64,000 bases of DNA from contig AP014719.1 of the NCBI GenBank assembly GCA_001549895.1, positions 496,001 through 560,000 of the forward strand, in the 5' to 3' direction. The notes below the pieces were generated by a model. That model saw only the letters and a program-made list of their open reading frames with translations. It had not been told where the DNA came from and made no database searches. This document shows, piece after piece, positions 44,531 to 58,662 of this stretch (positions are counted from its first letter, which is position 1; each line of letters opens with the position of its first letter). The DNA is from Arthrobacter sp. Hiyo8. Lineage in GTDB: Bacteria > Actinomycetota > Actinomycetes > Actinomycetales > Micrococcaceae. A program made the translations under genes and the position numbers.

Positions 44531-45596
44531 ATGAAAGCACTCGTCTATGGCGGACCCGGACAAAAGTCCTGGACGGACGTCCCTGATCCCCACATCGTCA
44601 ACCCCACCGACGCCGTCGTCCGCATCGATACCACCACAATCTGCGGGACGGACCTTCATATCCTCAAAGGCGACGTTCCGGCGGTCCAGGAGGGACGGGT
44701 CCTCGGGCATGAGGGCGTCGGAACGGTCACCGAAGTGGGTTCGTCCGTCACCGGGCTCAGGACCGGAGACCGCGTCCTCATTTCCTGCATCAAGTCCTGC
44801 GGACATTGCGGCAACTGCAAGAAGGGCCTCTACTCGCACTGCTCCGGGGAGGAGGGCCAAGCAGGAACCGGTTGGATCTTTGGCCATCTCATTGACGGCA
44901 CCCAAGCCGAGTACGTGCGTGTCCCCTACGCGGACAACTCGCTCTACAAACTGCCCCACGGGGTCACCGATGACCAAGCCGTCATGCTCTCGGACATCCT
45001 GCCCACGGCGTTCGAAATCGGAGTCCAAGCCGGTCGCATCAAGCCAGGCGACGTCGTCGCCGTCGTCGGAGCGGGCCCATCGGCCTCGCCGCGATAGCCA
45101 CATCAGGCCTCCACGGCGCCGCCACAATCATCGCCATAGACCCGGACGAAGGGCGCCTTCTCCGGGCCGGGAGTTCGGCGCAACAGGGGTCGTGAACCCC
45201 TCCGGTCCTGCTTGGATCAGCGACGTCATGTCCTTCACCGACGGCGCAGGAGTGGATGTCGCCATCGAAGCAGTCGGGATCCCGGACACCTTCGATATGG
45301 CCTTGCGGCTCGTGCGCCCCGGCGGGAATGTGGCCAACATCGGCGTGCACGGAAAGTCCGTTGAACTGCGCCTCCAGGACCTCTGGATCCGCAACATCAA
45401 CATCAGCATGGGCCTCGTCAACACCAACACGACGCCGATGCTCCTCCGCCTGGTGGCCCAGCACAAGATCCCCGCCGAGAAATTCGCGACGCACCACTTC
45501 ACCCTGGGACAGATCATCGATGCTTACGACACTTTCTCAAGGGCGGCTGAAACACACGCCCTGAAGGTCATCCTCAGCCGGGAATCCCACCACTAG
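44531..45596 (+). CDS. Zinc-dependent alcohol dehydrogenase (two frame breaks)
   Basis: The repaired 355-aa medium-chain dehydrogenase has the catalytic zinc motifs TICGTDLHILKG and LGHEGVGTVTEVG, structural cysteines in CGHCGNCKKGLYSHC and a Rossmann motif VVGAGPIGLAA after repair near 45080. A second base is missing near 45170. The C-terminal part has NIGVHGKSVELRLQ and HHFTLGQI. Such NAD-dependent enzymes would re-oxidise NADH by reducing aldehydes during oxygen limitation. The exact substrate is unknown. Confidence 0.92.
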
Positions 45597-45650
45597 GCAA
45601 CCGTTGCTGAAGCTCCTTCCCCGAATCGGCACCCAAGAGCGGCGGCTCCC

Positions 45651-47548
45651 ATGGCCACAATTCTGCGCTTTCCGCTCGTCGCGGCCACACTCCTCGTAGG
45701 AGTGTGCGTCGGGGTACTGTGGGGCCTCGGTCAAATGCCAGCGGCACAGGCAATAGCGACTATCTATGCGCTAACCGTGGCCGCGTACCGTGCCGTGTCC
45801 ATGATCAGGGATCTCTTCCGGGGACGGTGGGGCATCGACCTGTTGGCGGTGACGGCCATCGCCAGCACCCTCGTGGTCGGAGAATACCTTGCCTCCCTCA
45901 TCATCGTCCTCATGCTCACGGGAGGAGACGCCCTGGAGGAATTTGCCCACGGAAGGGCTACGCACGAACTGAAAGCCCTCCTTGAGCGGGCTCCGCGGAC
46001 CGCGCACCGCGAGACCCGGGCAACCCGGTGGAAGAGGTTCCCGTGGGGAGCATCCGTTCCGGAGACACACTGTTGGTCAAACCTCCGAAATCGTCCCAGT
46101 GGACGGTCTCTTGCTCTCCCCTGCCGGGACTTTCGATGAATCCTCCTTGACTGGCGAAAGCCTGCCGGTCGAGCACGGCAAGGGCGACCCCGTCATGAGT
46201 GGATCGGTTAACGGCGACGAAGCCGTTCGCGTTGTTGCACGTGCCACCGCTGCAGACTCCCAGTACAGCCGGATCGTGGCCCTGGTCCAAGAAGCCGCGG
46301 CGAGCCGCGCCCCCACCGTCAGGCTTGCGGACCGATACGCCGTTCCCTTCACGATATTCGCCTTCCTGCTGGCAGGAATCGCATGGTACTTCAGTCACGA
46401 TCCGGAACGGTTTGCCCAGGTGCTCGTCGTTGCGACACCGTGTCCCTTGTTGATCGCAGCACCTGTGGCGTTCCTTGCCGGCACCAGCCGGGCAGCCCAC
46501 TCGGGAATCATCATCAAGAATGCCGGCACCCTCGAACAACTCGCCCGCGTCAGGACGGCGGTCTTCGACAAGACCGGGACACTGACGCACGGCCGCCCCG
46601 CGCTGCACGCCATACAGGTTTCCGCGACCGCCACGCCAGGCATGTCAGCCGATCGGATACTGCAACTCGCAGCGTCCGCTGAACAGTCGTCCTCGCATGT
46701 GCTGGCAACCTCCGTGATTGATGCAGCACGGACGCGCGCCTCCATCTGTTGCCCGTCACCAGCGCCAACGAGCACGCGACCCAGGGGGTCACGGCAGTCT
46801 GCGGAAGCCAGACTGTAAAGGTGGGCAAAGCTGCCTTCGTCGGCCCAGCCACAAGCGGCTTCGAGAAGGCAGACGTGGCCAGCGGACAACTTGGGATCGC
46901 CGTCGGCGTGGACGGGCACTTCGCTGGAACGCTGATCATGAGCGACCCTTTGCGGGAAAACGCGGTGGCCACCCTGGCCCAGCTGCGACGCCTCGGGTGC
47001 GGGAAACCATGCTCCTGACTGGCGACACCCGTTCCACTGCCTCACATATTGCGGCCGAAGCCGGGATAACCCGGGTCCTGGCCGATTGCCTGCCTGCCGA
47101 CAAGGTGGCCGCCGTCGCCGAATTGAACGACCGACCGGTCCTGATGGTCGGTGATGGAGTCAACGACGCACCTGTCCTCGCCGCGTCCGACGTCGGTGTA
47201 GCAATGGGTGCCCGGGGAGCAACCGCGGCCAGCGAATCGGCCGACGTCGTCATCATGCTCGATGACCTATCCAAGGTGGCCGCTGCCGTTGACATCGGCC
47301 GGCACACCATCCACATCGCCCGCACCAGCATCTGGACAGGCATTCTCCTTAGCGTGGGGTTGATGGCCGCGGCAGCATACGGCTTCGTCCCGGCGGTTGC
47401 CGGGGCTCTCCTGCAGGAGTTGGTAGATCTCGCGACCATCTTGAATGCCCTCCGGGCCTTGGGGCACAGCCGAAAACCGGGGGTCGATTCGCCAGGGCGT
47501 GTCCCCCTTGACCGGCTCCGAAAATTGGACCGCGACTTTCGGCCCTAG
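45651..47548 (+). CDS. P1B-type heavy-metal P-type ATPase, TPC motif (four frame breaks)
   Basis: The repaired protein is about 633 aa. It has the actuator motif SLTGESLPVEHG, the ion-path motif VVATPCPLLIAAP (TPC in place of the common CPC), the phosphorylation site VFDKTGTLTHG, the nucleotide motif SSHVLA and the hinge VGDGVNDAPVLAASDVG. There is no N-terminal CxxC metal-binding domain and no C-terminal soluble domain. Bases are missing near 46015, 46080, 46745 and 47000. It follows the alcohol dehydrogenase by 54 bases. The exported metal cannot be named with confidence. Confidence 0.9.
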
Positions 47549-47608
47549 CCTGCCGGCCGCCCGCCCGACAGGGTGGAGCAACCAAGGCCGGTTGCTTCCG
47601 CCCGGCGG

Positions 47609-48465
47609 CTATGTTTGCACAACCGGGCGGGTTATCAGCGTCGGGCACTGGACGTTGAGCAGCACATGCTGAGCCACAGAGCCGACGAGCACGCGGGCAC
47701 CGCCTCTTCCTTTGCAGCCCATGACCAGCAGCCGTGCACGGGTACTGGCATCCAGGAGCGCTTCGGCCGGCGCACGCTCAAAGTCCAGGATCTTGAGTAT
47801 GGCCAAACCCGGGTGCCGCCCCTCCAGGCCGTGGACCGATTTGGACAACAGCGCGTGCCCATCGAGTCCAGGTTCTGCAGGCCCGGTCCCGCGCACTGAT
47901 CTCCCGGACGGTGCAGGAGCGCGGCCGCTACCGGCATGGACGATCACGAGTTCCTGCCCCATTCGCTGCGCCTCGTCAGCTGCACACTCGACGGCGAGTT
48001 CGGAGTCCCGGGAACCATCGACACCAACTACTACGCCGGATGACTCGCGCGTTGAGGGGGCTGGCACAATCGCGACGGCGCAATGGCTGATGACCGCGAT
48101 CTGAAAGCTGACCGAACCGAATCCTTCGCCGTGGTTGCCGGGCGTCTATCGGTTCCCACGACGACCATTTCCGCATCCGCAGAAAGCTTGCGCATGGTTT
48201 CGGCGGGCTCTCCGGAACTCAGTGTCGTCACTACCTCCAGGGAGGGAAACCGTGCGGCGACCCGCGCTGACTCGCCTTTCAGCAGGTCCTTTGCTTCTGC
48301 AGTCGCCCCATCGTGGAGGGCCTTCTCCGGGAACGCCCATGGCTCAGGAACGGCATGGACCAGGTTGAGCTGAAGACCAAGATCACGGGCCCGTTCGGCA
48401 GCCCAGTCCGCGGCAGCACTACCGACCACGGACCCATCGACACCAACGAGGATCTTTGTCTTCAC
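47609..48465 (-). CDS. Tandem universal stress protein (one frame break)
   Basis: The repaired 285-aa protein has two UspA domains. The first begins KILVGVDGSVVGSAAADWA, and the second begins GVVVGVDGSRDSELAVE and ends with the ATP motif MGCKGRGGARVLVGS and NVQCPTLITRP. One G is missing near 48100. The GTG start at 48465 has only a weak ribosome site. It is convergent with the metal ATPase and divergent from ackA, sharing the DevR-box candidate at 48536. Confidence 0.9.
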
Positions 48466-48535
48466 GAGCCCACGTGCCTTCCCGGAACCAGCAGCAATCT
48501 CCCCCAGTTTCGTCGGCTGCGTCGTTGACCTGCAA

Positions 48536-48549
48536 GGGCCGTAAGACCC
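48536..48549. promoter_or_regulatory. DevR-box candidate between usp and ackA
   Basis: GGGCC-GTAA-GACCC matches the pattern fully on both strands. It lies 71 bases before the usp start and 91 before ackA, so it could serve both. Confidence 0.6.
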
Positions 48550-48640
48550 TCCCCGCGAGCGCAATTTCCGGGTTATGTTCCTCGAGGGGTATCGCGTTCC
48601 ATGGTCGGGTGCCGCGTGGTCTTCCTGAAAGGACGTCAGA

Positions 48641-49812
48641 GTGCTGATCCTCGTATTGAATCCAGGTTCCTCATCCTTGAAGTACCAGCTACGGCGCCTC
48701 GGACCATCTGACCCGAGTCCCGGTATCCTGCTGGAACGGCCATCAACAGCCCGCAAGAGGGCACGCTGGATCCAGTCTTCCTTGGAAACGTGTTCGAGGT
48801 GGTCGATGCCGCCATTCGGGACATTACGGGCGGGGAACGCCCTGACGCCATCGGACACAGGGTGGTCCACGGCGGGGATCGCTTCAGTTCTCCGGTCCGT
48901 GTTACCCAGACCGTCATGGATGACATCCAGGAACTTGTCGAGTTTGCGCCGCTCCACAACGCGGCCAGCGCGACGTGCATGCGTGCCGCGGCCGCCCGTT
49001 GGCCGCGCACGCCCCAGGTGGCCGTATTCGACACGGCCTTCCACCGCACGATTCCCGACCATGCCTCCCGCTACGCCGTTCCGGACGAGCTGCATACGAA
49101 ATACGGGATCAAGCGTTACGGTTTCCACGGGATCTCCGTCGAGATGGCTTGCCGCCATACGGGGACGTACCTCGGTGTCCGCCGGCGCCTTGAATGCGGT
49201 GGTGGCGCACCTTGGCAATGGCGCCTCGGTTACCGCCGTACGGGAGGGCCGCAGCGTCGACACGTCCATGGGCATGACCCCCTGGAGGGGTTGGTCATGG
49301 GCACCCGTTCCGGCGATCTGGATCCGTCCATTGTCACCTTGCTGCAGCGCCGCGGCCTCGGACCGGATGAAATCGACGAGCTCCTCAACCATCGGGCGGG
49401 CCTTCTGGGCCTGGCCGGATCGGCTGACATGCGCGCAATCCAGGACGCCGCACGGCAGGGTGACACCCGTGCGATCCTCGCTTCGGACATGGCCGCCTAC
49501 CGGCTGGCCAAGTACATCGCCGCTTACAACATGGTGGTCGGCGGGGCTGCTGCCCTGATCCTTACCGGGGGCATTGGCGAACATTCCAGCCGGTTCAGGT
49601 CCCAGGTTGTGTCGCGGCTAGGGCCCCTCGGCCTCTTTGTCGACGAAGCCAGGAACCGCTCCGCCGAGACCGGCGTCCGCGTCATCAGCACCGACGCATC
49701 GGCTTTTCCGGTCCTGGTGGTCCCGAGCGACGAGGAACGCGCCATCGCCGAGGCGACGGCCGCCGTCGTGCTTTCGGACGAATCGGCGATTCGATGCGTC
49801 AACGAAGAGTGA
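48641..49812 (+). CDS. ackA: Acetate kinase (frame breaks)
   Basis: AckA makes ATP and acetate from acetyl phosphate. The repaired protein is about 391 aa. Motifs are LVLNPGSSSLKYQL at the N-terminus, GHRVVHGGDRF, VFDTAFH, RYGFHGIS, MGTRSGDLDP and TGGIGEHSSRFR. One base is missing near 48760. Three more between about 49170 and 49280 cancel out, so that stretch looks open but is wrong; the repaired text includes VVAHLGNGASVTAV and DTSMGMTPLEG. The GTG start has GAAAGGA upstream. It pairs metabolically with the phosphoketolase at 52741. Confidence 0.94.
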
Positions 49813-52472
49813 CCGATGGACGCCCTGGCGCAATCCCGGCAACGGGAGCGCTGAAGCGGGCGGCGCGGCGCGAGATGTGGTGGGTATCCGGCCGACGGCG
49901 CACCGGCGTCGGAAGCTCCGGCAGCTGCTGCGCGGCCCGGGCGAAGAACCATTGCTTGGCGACTTCCACCATGACCATGTAGACGACGATCATTCCCAGT
50001 AGCGACAGGAAGAACGGCACCGGCAATGGATCGAAGCCCAGCAGGCCCGCCAGTGGTGACAACGGCAGGAAGATCCCGCGGCCACCACTCCCAAGGATGC
50101 AGTCAACAGACCAGCCGAAGGGCGGCTTCGCAGGAACGGGACCCGCCGGGTCCGGATGGCGAAAATGATGAGGGTCTGCGTGGCGATGGATTCGATGAAC
50201 CAGCCTGCCCGGAACTCCCCCGGGACCGCGTTAAAGACGAACAGCATGAGCGCGAAGGTCGCAAAGTCGAAGAGTGAACTGATCGGCCCGAAGAGGAACA
50301 TGAAGCGCCGTATGAACGCGATGTTCCAATGCGATGGTGCCAACAGCTGTTCCTTGTCCACGCGGTCGCCCGGGATGGCCAATTGGCCGCTGTCGTAGAG
50401 CAGGTTGTTGAGCAGGATCTGCCCCGGCAGCATGGGAAGGAAGCTCAGTACCACCGACGCCGTGGCGGCGCTGAACATGTTTCCGAAGTTGCTGGACGTA
50501 CCCATCAGCACGTATTTGATGGTGTTCGCGAAGATCCTCCGGCCCTCCATCACGCCCTCGGCCAGGACTCCCAGGTCCTTTTCCAAAAGCACTATGTCGG
50601 CGGCGTCCTTGGCGACGTCGGTGGCGCTGTCCACGGAGATCCCGATGTCGGCTTTGTGAAGGGCCAGGGCGTCATTCACACCGTCGCCCATGAAGCCCAC
50701 CGCTCCGCCGCTTTGGCGCAGCAGGGTGATGATCCGCGCCTTCTGCTCGGGCGAGACGCGGGCAAAGATGGTGGCTTCCCGGGCGGCCGCGGCCAGCTCG
50801 GTGTCTGACAATACGTCCACGTCGGCGCCGGTCAGGGTTCCGCCCGAAATCACGCCGAGTTCGGAGCATACTTTTTCGGCGACTTTGGCGTTGTCCCCGG
50901 TGGCGATCTTGACGGAGATACCCAGCGTGGCCAATTGTTCCAGGGACGCTCCCGCGTTTGCCTTGGGCCGGTCGAGGAAGACGAGGAAGCCTGCCAGGAC
51001 GAGGTCCCTTTCGTCAGCAGGCGTGATGTTACTCATCCCCGTGGCTGGACGGGTAGCCACCGCGACGACGCGCGATCCGGCGTCGAACTGTTCGTCCAGC
51101 ATGGCCTGCACGTTGGGCGACGTCGGCCGGCAGAGGGCGAGCACGTCCTCGGGGGCACCCTTGGTGACCAGGCGTGCGGGGCCGCCGGCTTCCCGCACCA
51201 GAACGCTGGTCCGGCGGCGCTGGTGGTCGAAGTCGATCAGGTCGAGGCGCTCAAAGCGGGTGGGATCAAACGGTGCCGCACCCGAGCTTTCCCATAATGC
51301 GGCATCCAGCGGATTCTGCCCGGCCGTGGATTGCTTGGCCTCGGAGTAGTCGGTTTCGGTGGCCAGCAGACCCAAGGTGAGGAGTTCGGCGTCGGAGACG
51401 TCCGGGGAGGCGGGCAGCGCGCCGATGAAGCTGATGCGCCCCTCGGTGAGGGTGCCCGTCTTATCGGTAACCAGGATGTCCATGTCGCCCAGGTCCTCGA
51501 TGCAAACCAGCCGTTTGACCAGGACCTTCCGCCGGGCCAGCTGGCGGGTGCCGGTAGCGAGGCTGGTGCTCACGACGGCGGGCAGCAGCTGCGGAGTGAT
51601 GCCGACGGCGATTGCCAGGGAGAACAGCAGAGACTCGATCAGCGGGCGCTGCAGGAGCAGGTTCGCGATGAAGATCAGCGTGGTGAGCCGATAGCCACCT
51701 GCAAAAGCAGGAACGAGAACCTCTTCAGCCCGAGCTGGAACTCGGTCTGGGGTTGCCGTTCTCCCAGGCCCAGGGCGATACGGCCGAATTCGGCGCGGCC
51801 GCCCGTGGCTACGACGACGCCCGTGCAGCCGCCGGACTGGATGACGGTTCCCATGAAGACGCAGGATGCGAGGTCCCCCAGGGACGATCCGGGTGCCACG
51901 GGGGCGTGATCTTTGCCGGCCGGCAGGACTCCCCGTCAGGATGCTTTCGTCGCAGAGGAGGTTCTTAGTGCTCAGGAGGCGGATGTCGGCGGGGATGATG
52001 GCGCCCAGGCTCAGGTGTACGACGTCGCCCGGCACCAGAGCGGTGACGTCCACCTCCTGCGTGGTTCCGTCGCGCAGCACGACGGCGCGGTGGGTTACCC
52101 GGGAATGCAAGGCTTCGGAGGCCGTTCGGCGCGGAATTCATTGGTGAAGCCCAAACCCACGCTGACCAGGAGGATCACGCCGATCACGATCGAATTCGTG
52201 GCATCGCCCAGGAAGAGGGAAAGCCCTGCCGTAATGATCAGCAGGATGAGGATGGGGCTGGCGAACTGCCGGCCCAATACCGCCCAACCGTTGGCCCGGT
52301 GCGTCCGGACGGCGTTCGGGCCGAGTTCTGCGAGGCGTTCCGCGGCTTCTTTGTTTGTCAGGCCGGCTGGGCTGGAGCCCAGATGTTCGAGCACTTGGTC
52401 CGGGGGAAGGCATGCGGCCTCGTTGATCGGCAGCTGCATGCGGTGCCGCTCCTTGACGTTGAGATCTGACAT
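49799..52472 (-). CDS. mgtA: Mg2+-translocating P-type ATPase, MgtA type (frame breaks)
   Basis: The repaired 892-aa ATPase fits MgtA (about 898). It shows LVPGDVVHLSLGAIIPADIR (quoted in part), the phosphorylation site VTDKTGTLTEG, FMGDGVNDALALHKADIGI and the P3-type C-terminus FDFATFALML, FRAGWFIESIATQT and RTRRVPFLRSRPS. Breaks are near 52110 and 50060, and three between about 51720 and 51950 cancel and hide the TGES loop and the following actuator region. The gene's end overlaps the ackA end by 14 bases. The DosR regulon of mycobacteria also contains a P-type ATPase (CtpF), though of another subtype. Confidence 0.93.
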
Positions 52473-52626
52473 GCCGTATCCGTTCGAATGCGTTGCCTGA
52501 GGGAGTCGCCCTTGGGATAAGGGTACGGCTTGGGGAGGGAGGACGAGTGCCGTGGGTTGGGCTGTGTCGAGCGGTTGGAAATGGCTACGTGGAGTTGTGA
52601 TAGCAGCCTCGCAGCGGCGCGGCCTA

Positions 52627-52640
52627 GGGCCCTATGGCCC
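52627..52640. promoter_or_regulatory. DevR-box candidate between mgtA and xfp
   Basis: GGGCC-CTAT-GGCCC-TAA matches the pattern fully. It ends 100 bases before the phosphoketolase ATG and lies 154 bases before mgtA on the other strand. Confidence 0.6.
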
Positions 52641-52740
52641 TAACCGCCCCGGTGGTGCATCTGACACCGTGAAGACCAGAACAGTCCAGACGCCAGAAAC
52701 GCGTGCATTCCACGCCGTCGAACCCGGAAGAGGCAAGCCC

Positions 52741-55209
52741 ATGGAAACCGGAACCCCGTCACCGGCGCGTCGGCCGAAGACTTCGAGCTGTTGAACCGGT
52801 ACTGGTCCGCGGCCAATTACCTCACGGTGGCCCAGATCTACCTTCAGGAAAACCCTCTACTGAGAGAGCCCTTGCTCCCGCGCCACATCAAGCCCCGGCT
52901 CCTTGGCCACTGGGGAACCAGCCCCGGGCTGTCGTTGATCTATGCCCATTTGAACCGCCTGATCAGGCGAACCTCAGCGGAAGTCTTGTTCGTCGCTGGT
53001 CCAGGCCACGGCGGTCCCGCCGTCGTCGCCAACGTCTATCTTGAGGGCACCTACTCGGAGATCTATCCCAAAGTGGGGATGGACCTCCAGGGACTCCGGC
53101 GCCTTGTCCGGCAATTTTCGACGCCGGGCGGGATCGCGAGCCATGTCGGTCCGGCCACTCCCGGATCCATCCACGAAGGGGCGAGCTTGGCTACTCCTTG
53201 ATGCACGCCACGGGCGCGGCCATGGACAACCCCGGACTGATTGTCGCTTGCGTCATCGGCGATGGCGAAGCCGAGACCGGCCCGTTGGAGGCTTCATGGA
53301 AGGCGCCATCCTTCCTCAATCCGGCCCGCGACGGCGCCGTGCTACCGATACTCCATCTGAACGGATACAAGATCTCGGGACCGACTGTCCTGGGCCGCAA
53401 ATCCCATGAGGACGTCGAAGCGCTGCTCAGTGCCCATGGCTGGGATCCGGTGACCGTCTCCGGCGAGGGCCCGGTGCTTGTCCACCGCGCATTGGCCTCC
53501 GCGATGGACGAGTCTCATGGGCGCATCCGCGAACTGCAATCCAAGGCGCGTAGCCAGGGCGTGCACGGCCCAGCGCGATGGCCTGCCATCATCCTGCGGA
53601 CGCCAAAAGGGTGGACCGGGCCAGCCATGGTGGACGGGCTTCCCGTCGAAGGAACCTTTCGCTCCCACCAAGTGCCCTTGGCAAACGTTCGCGAGAATCC
53701 CGAACACCTGGCGCAGCTTGAGGCCTGGATGCGCTCCTACCAGCCGGAAACGCTCTTCGACGACGCGGGCCGGCTCGTCTCCGAACTGGCCGCGCTTGTT
53801 CCGGAGGGCAGTCTTCGCATGGGCGCAGCCCGCGCGGGCCGCGCGGGCCGGGCGGGACAGGGACTGTCCTTGAGATCCCCGGGCTGGAACAGTACGCGGT
53901 ACCGGCGGCCCCGCGCGGGTCGGTCGTCCACGAAACCACCCGGCCGCTAGGGGAACTACTCCGGGATGTCTACATCGCTACGGCCCCGGATCCGCGGTTC
54001 CGGCTCTTCTGCCCGGACGAAACCAACAGCAACCGGCTCGGGGCTGTCTTCGAGGCCACCGACCGTTGCCTCCTGGAACCGGCCAGGGCCGGCGATCATG
54101 CCGTGGCCGAGGACCATGTCTCGCCGGGAGGCAGGGTCATGGAAGTCCTGTCCGAACACCTGTGCCAGGGTTGGCTGGAGGGATACCTCCTTTCGGGCCG
54201 CCATGGACTGTTCGCCAGCTATGAGGCTTTCGCGATGGTCAGCGCGTCGATGACCGTCCAACACGCCAAATGGCTCCAGCATGCGAGGGAACTTGAATGG
54301 CGTGCCCCCGTGCCGAGCCTGAACATACTCCTGACCTCCACCTGCTGGCGCAACGACCACAACGGATTCAGCCACCAAGGGCCCGGACTGATCGATACGG
54401 TGCTGTCCCTGTCGGGCACCGTCACCCGCGTCTACCTGCCACCGGACGCAAATACCCTCCTCGTCACTGCCGACCACATCCTTCGCAGCAAGGACTACGT
54501 CAATCTGGTGGTCGTAGACAAACAACCGCACCCGCAGTACCTCACCCTGGAGGAGGCGAGGCGCCACGCCGAGGCAGGAGCGTCCATCTGGTCTTGGGCC
54601 GGAAACGAGCAGCCCTTCGGCGGCGAGCCGACGGCGCCCGGGCTGTGCCGACGGCGCCCGGGCTGTGCCCGACGGCGCCCGGGCTGTGCCCGACGTCGTC
54701 CTGGCCTGTGCAGGGGACATCCCCACCCAGGAGACGCTGGCCGCAGCCTGGTTGCTGCAAGAACATCTGCCCGGACTCGTGGTCCGCGTTGTCAACGTCA
54801 TGGATGCCATGGTCCTCCCGCCCCGCGACGCCCACCCCCATGGACTCTCCAGTGAGAAGTTCGAAGAGCTGTTCACGGCAGACCGAGAAGTCATCATGGC
54901 CTGGCACGGCTACGCCCGGCCCTGCACCAACTCCTGCATGGAAGACCCCGCCCGGAACGGTTCCATGTCCGCGGCTACAACGAACAAGGAACCACAACCA
55001 CCCCCTTCGACATGGTGGTCCTGAACAAAATGAGCCGCTACCACCTGGTCCTGGAAGCGTTGCGTCGCATTCACCGGCAGGTCGGAGGCGCGGACGAACT
55101 GGTCGACTTCTGCCGCAGGCAGCTGGATGCACATGCGCGATACATCCGGGAACACTTCGAAGACCTCCCGGAAATACGGAACTGGTCCTGGACGCCGCAC
55201 CTTCCCTAG
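52741..55209 (+). CDS. xfp: Xylulose-5-P/fructose-6-P phosphoketolase (six frame breaks)
   Basis: This thiamine-diphosphate enzyme splits xylulose 5-phosphate (or fructose 6-phosphate) with phosphate into acetyl phosphate and a shorter sugar phosphate. The repaired chain is about 824 aa. Motifs include [72 protein letters not shown] and PPDANTLL. Breaks lie near 52775, 53190, 53840, 54628 (two) and 54945. A run of 21-base repeats (54628-54689) adds PDGARAV units at the start of the third domain. With AckA it forms an ATP-yielding bypass that needs no oxygen. Confidence 0.94.
54628..54710 (+). repeat. 21-base in-frame tandem repeat in xfp
   Basis: Three copies of CCGACGGCGCCCGGGCTGTGC (the first one base short; 54628-54647, 54648-54668, 54669-54689) run into a diverged fourth unit (54690-54710) that is the normal gene text encoding PDVVLAC. 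The repeats encode PDGARAV. Confidence 0.85.
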
Positions 55210-55253
55210 CGGGAGGAAAAGGAAGGTGCCGTCGAGGAGAAGTGCGGAAAACT

Positions 55254-57685
<2,432 letters not shown>

Positions 57686-57706
57686 CCCGCGCCGCGGAAG
57701 CCCTGC

Positions 57707-57964
57707 TCATTGCCGGCGCCGTAGAGCAGCCCGGCGAGCCGCGAGCTCCGTTTCGTCAATCTCGCCCCGGGCGAAGCGCTCATTGAGGATACGTTCGGAA
57801 TCATCAACGGCTGGCCCCTGGAAACCCCGTCCGCCCGTGTGGTTCCCCCGCAGCAGGAGGACAACCAAGGTGGCAATGCCACCCGAGAACAGCAACATCA
57901 TCAGCCCCATGGCGATCCAGCCGCCGATGCCGATGCTTCCACCCCATCCCCACATCATGGCCAA
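57707..57964 (-). CDS. SHOCT-domain small membrane protein
   Basis: The 85-aa protein has one or two N-terminal transmembrane segments (GGSIGIGGWIAMGLMMLLF and ATLVVLLL) and a C-terminal SHOCT motif ILNERFARGEIDETELAARRAAL. ATG at 57964 or 57958. SHOCT proteins are short oligomerisation modules of unknown role. It is convergent with the CtpE-like ATPase. Confidence 0.87.
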   Translation of the reverse strand: MAMMWGWGGSIGIGGWIAMGLMMLLFSGGIATLVVLLLRGNHTGGRGFQGPAVDDSERILNERFARGEIDETELAARRAALRRRQ

Positions 57965-58047
57965 TCTCCCTTTGAACTGGATTGCGTACCTGGGTCCAGT
58001 GTCGCCCGTTTCCGGTCCGTTCCACAGGGCATTTAGTCACACCGCCG

Positions 58048-58061
58048 GGCCTTTCGGCCCT
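58048..58061 (+). promoter_or_regulatory. DevR-box candidate upstream of type B PPOX
   Basis: GGGCC-TTTC-GGCCC-TA is the strongest match to the pattern in the window. It ends 98 bases before the PPOX ATG and lies 83 bases before the divergent SHOCT gene. Confidence 0.65.
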
Positions 58062-58159
58062 ACAGCAGGAGAATGGCCCCCAATAGGCTGCTGGGAGTTG
58101 TAGGTGTTCACACCCGCGATCAGGTGCCCGAAAGACGAGCTAGACACATAGGAGCAGGC

Positions 58160-58603
58160 ATGTCACTCCCCAGCATGGACGCAGGCCGCGTTGACGGCGG
58201 ACTGCACGTCGCGGAAGAACTTAGCCAGGAACGGTGCTGGGATCTTTTGCGTTCAAATACCACTGGCCGCTTCGGTTTTCTCCAGCAAGGCCGGGTGATG
58301 ATCCTCCCCGTGAACTACTTGGTGGACGGCCAGTCCATCTACTTCCGCACTGCCGGGGATGGATCCATCGCCGAGGCAGTCCCGTCGCTCGAGTCGTCCT
58401 TTCAGATCGACGATTCACGTGCCGATCGCAGCGAAGGTTGGTCTGTGCTCGTCAGTGGGGCTTCCTCCCGCGTTGAGGATCAGGACCTGCTGACCAGGCT
58501 GTGGGGAAAGGTCATGGCGGAGCCTTGGGCCGGTGGAGAACGGAATCTCTTTATCCGGATCCACGCCGAGAGTGTCACCGGACGCCACGTGCATCTGGAG
58601 TGA
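58160..58603 (+). CDS. PPOX-fold flavin protein, type B copy 2
   Basis: The intact 147-aa split-barrel protein pairs with the one at 36833: ERCWDLLRSNTTGRFGF, VMILPVNYLVDGQSIYFRT (motifs only), EGWSVLVSGASS, LWGKVMAEPWAGGERN and VTGRHVHL are all shared or near-identical. ATAGGAGC precedes the ATG. Function is unknown. Two such paralogues in one island indicate duplication and a conserved role. Confidence 0.9.
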   Translation: MSLPSMDAGRVDGGLHVAEELSQERCWDLLRSNTTGRFGFLQQGRVMILPVNYLVDGQSIYFRTAGDGSIAEAVPSLESSFQIDDSRADRSEGWSVLVSGASSRVEDQDLLTRLWGKVMAEPWAGGERNLFIRIHAESVTGRHVHLE

Positions 58604-58662
58604 GCTTCTGGAGTAAGACTGGAGCCGCTCCACATTCAATCACCCTCGCGGGTAAGGAGACC

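Noticed and set aside
47532..47545. GCGAC-TTTC-GGCCC, a DevR-box look-alike
   Set aside because: It lies in the last codons of the metal ATPase gene and between convergent genes, so it is not in front of any gene.
48466..49584. Leftward open frame running through ackA into the usp gene
   Set aside because: Only the part below 48465 is a real Usp domain. The rest is antisense to acetate kinase with no recognisable fold.
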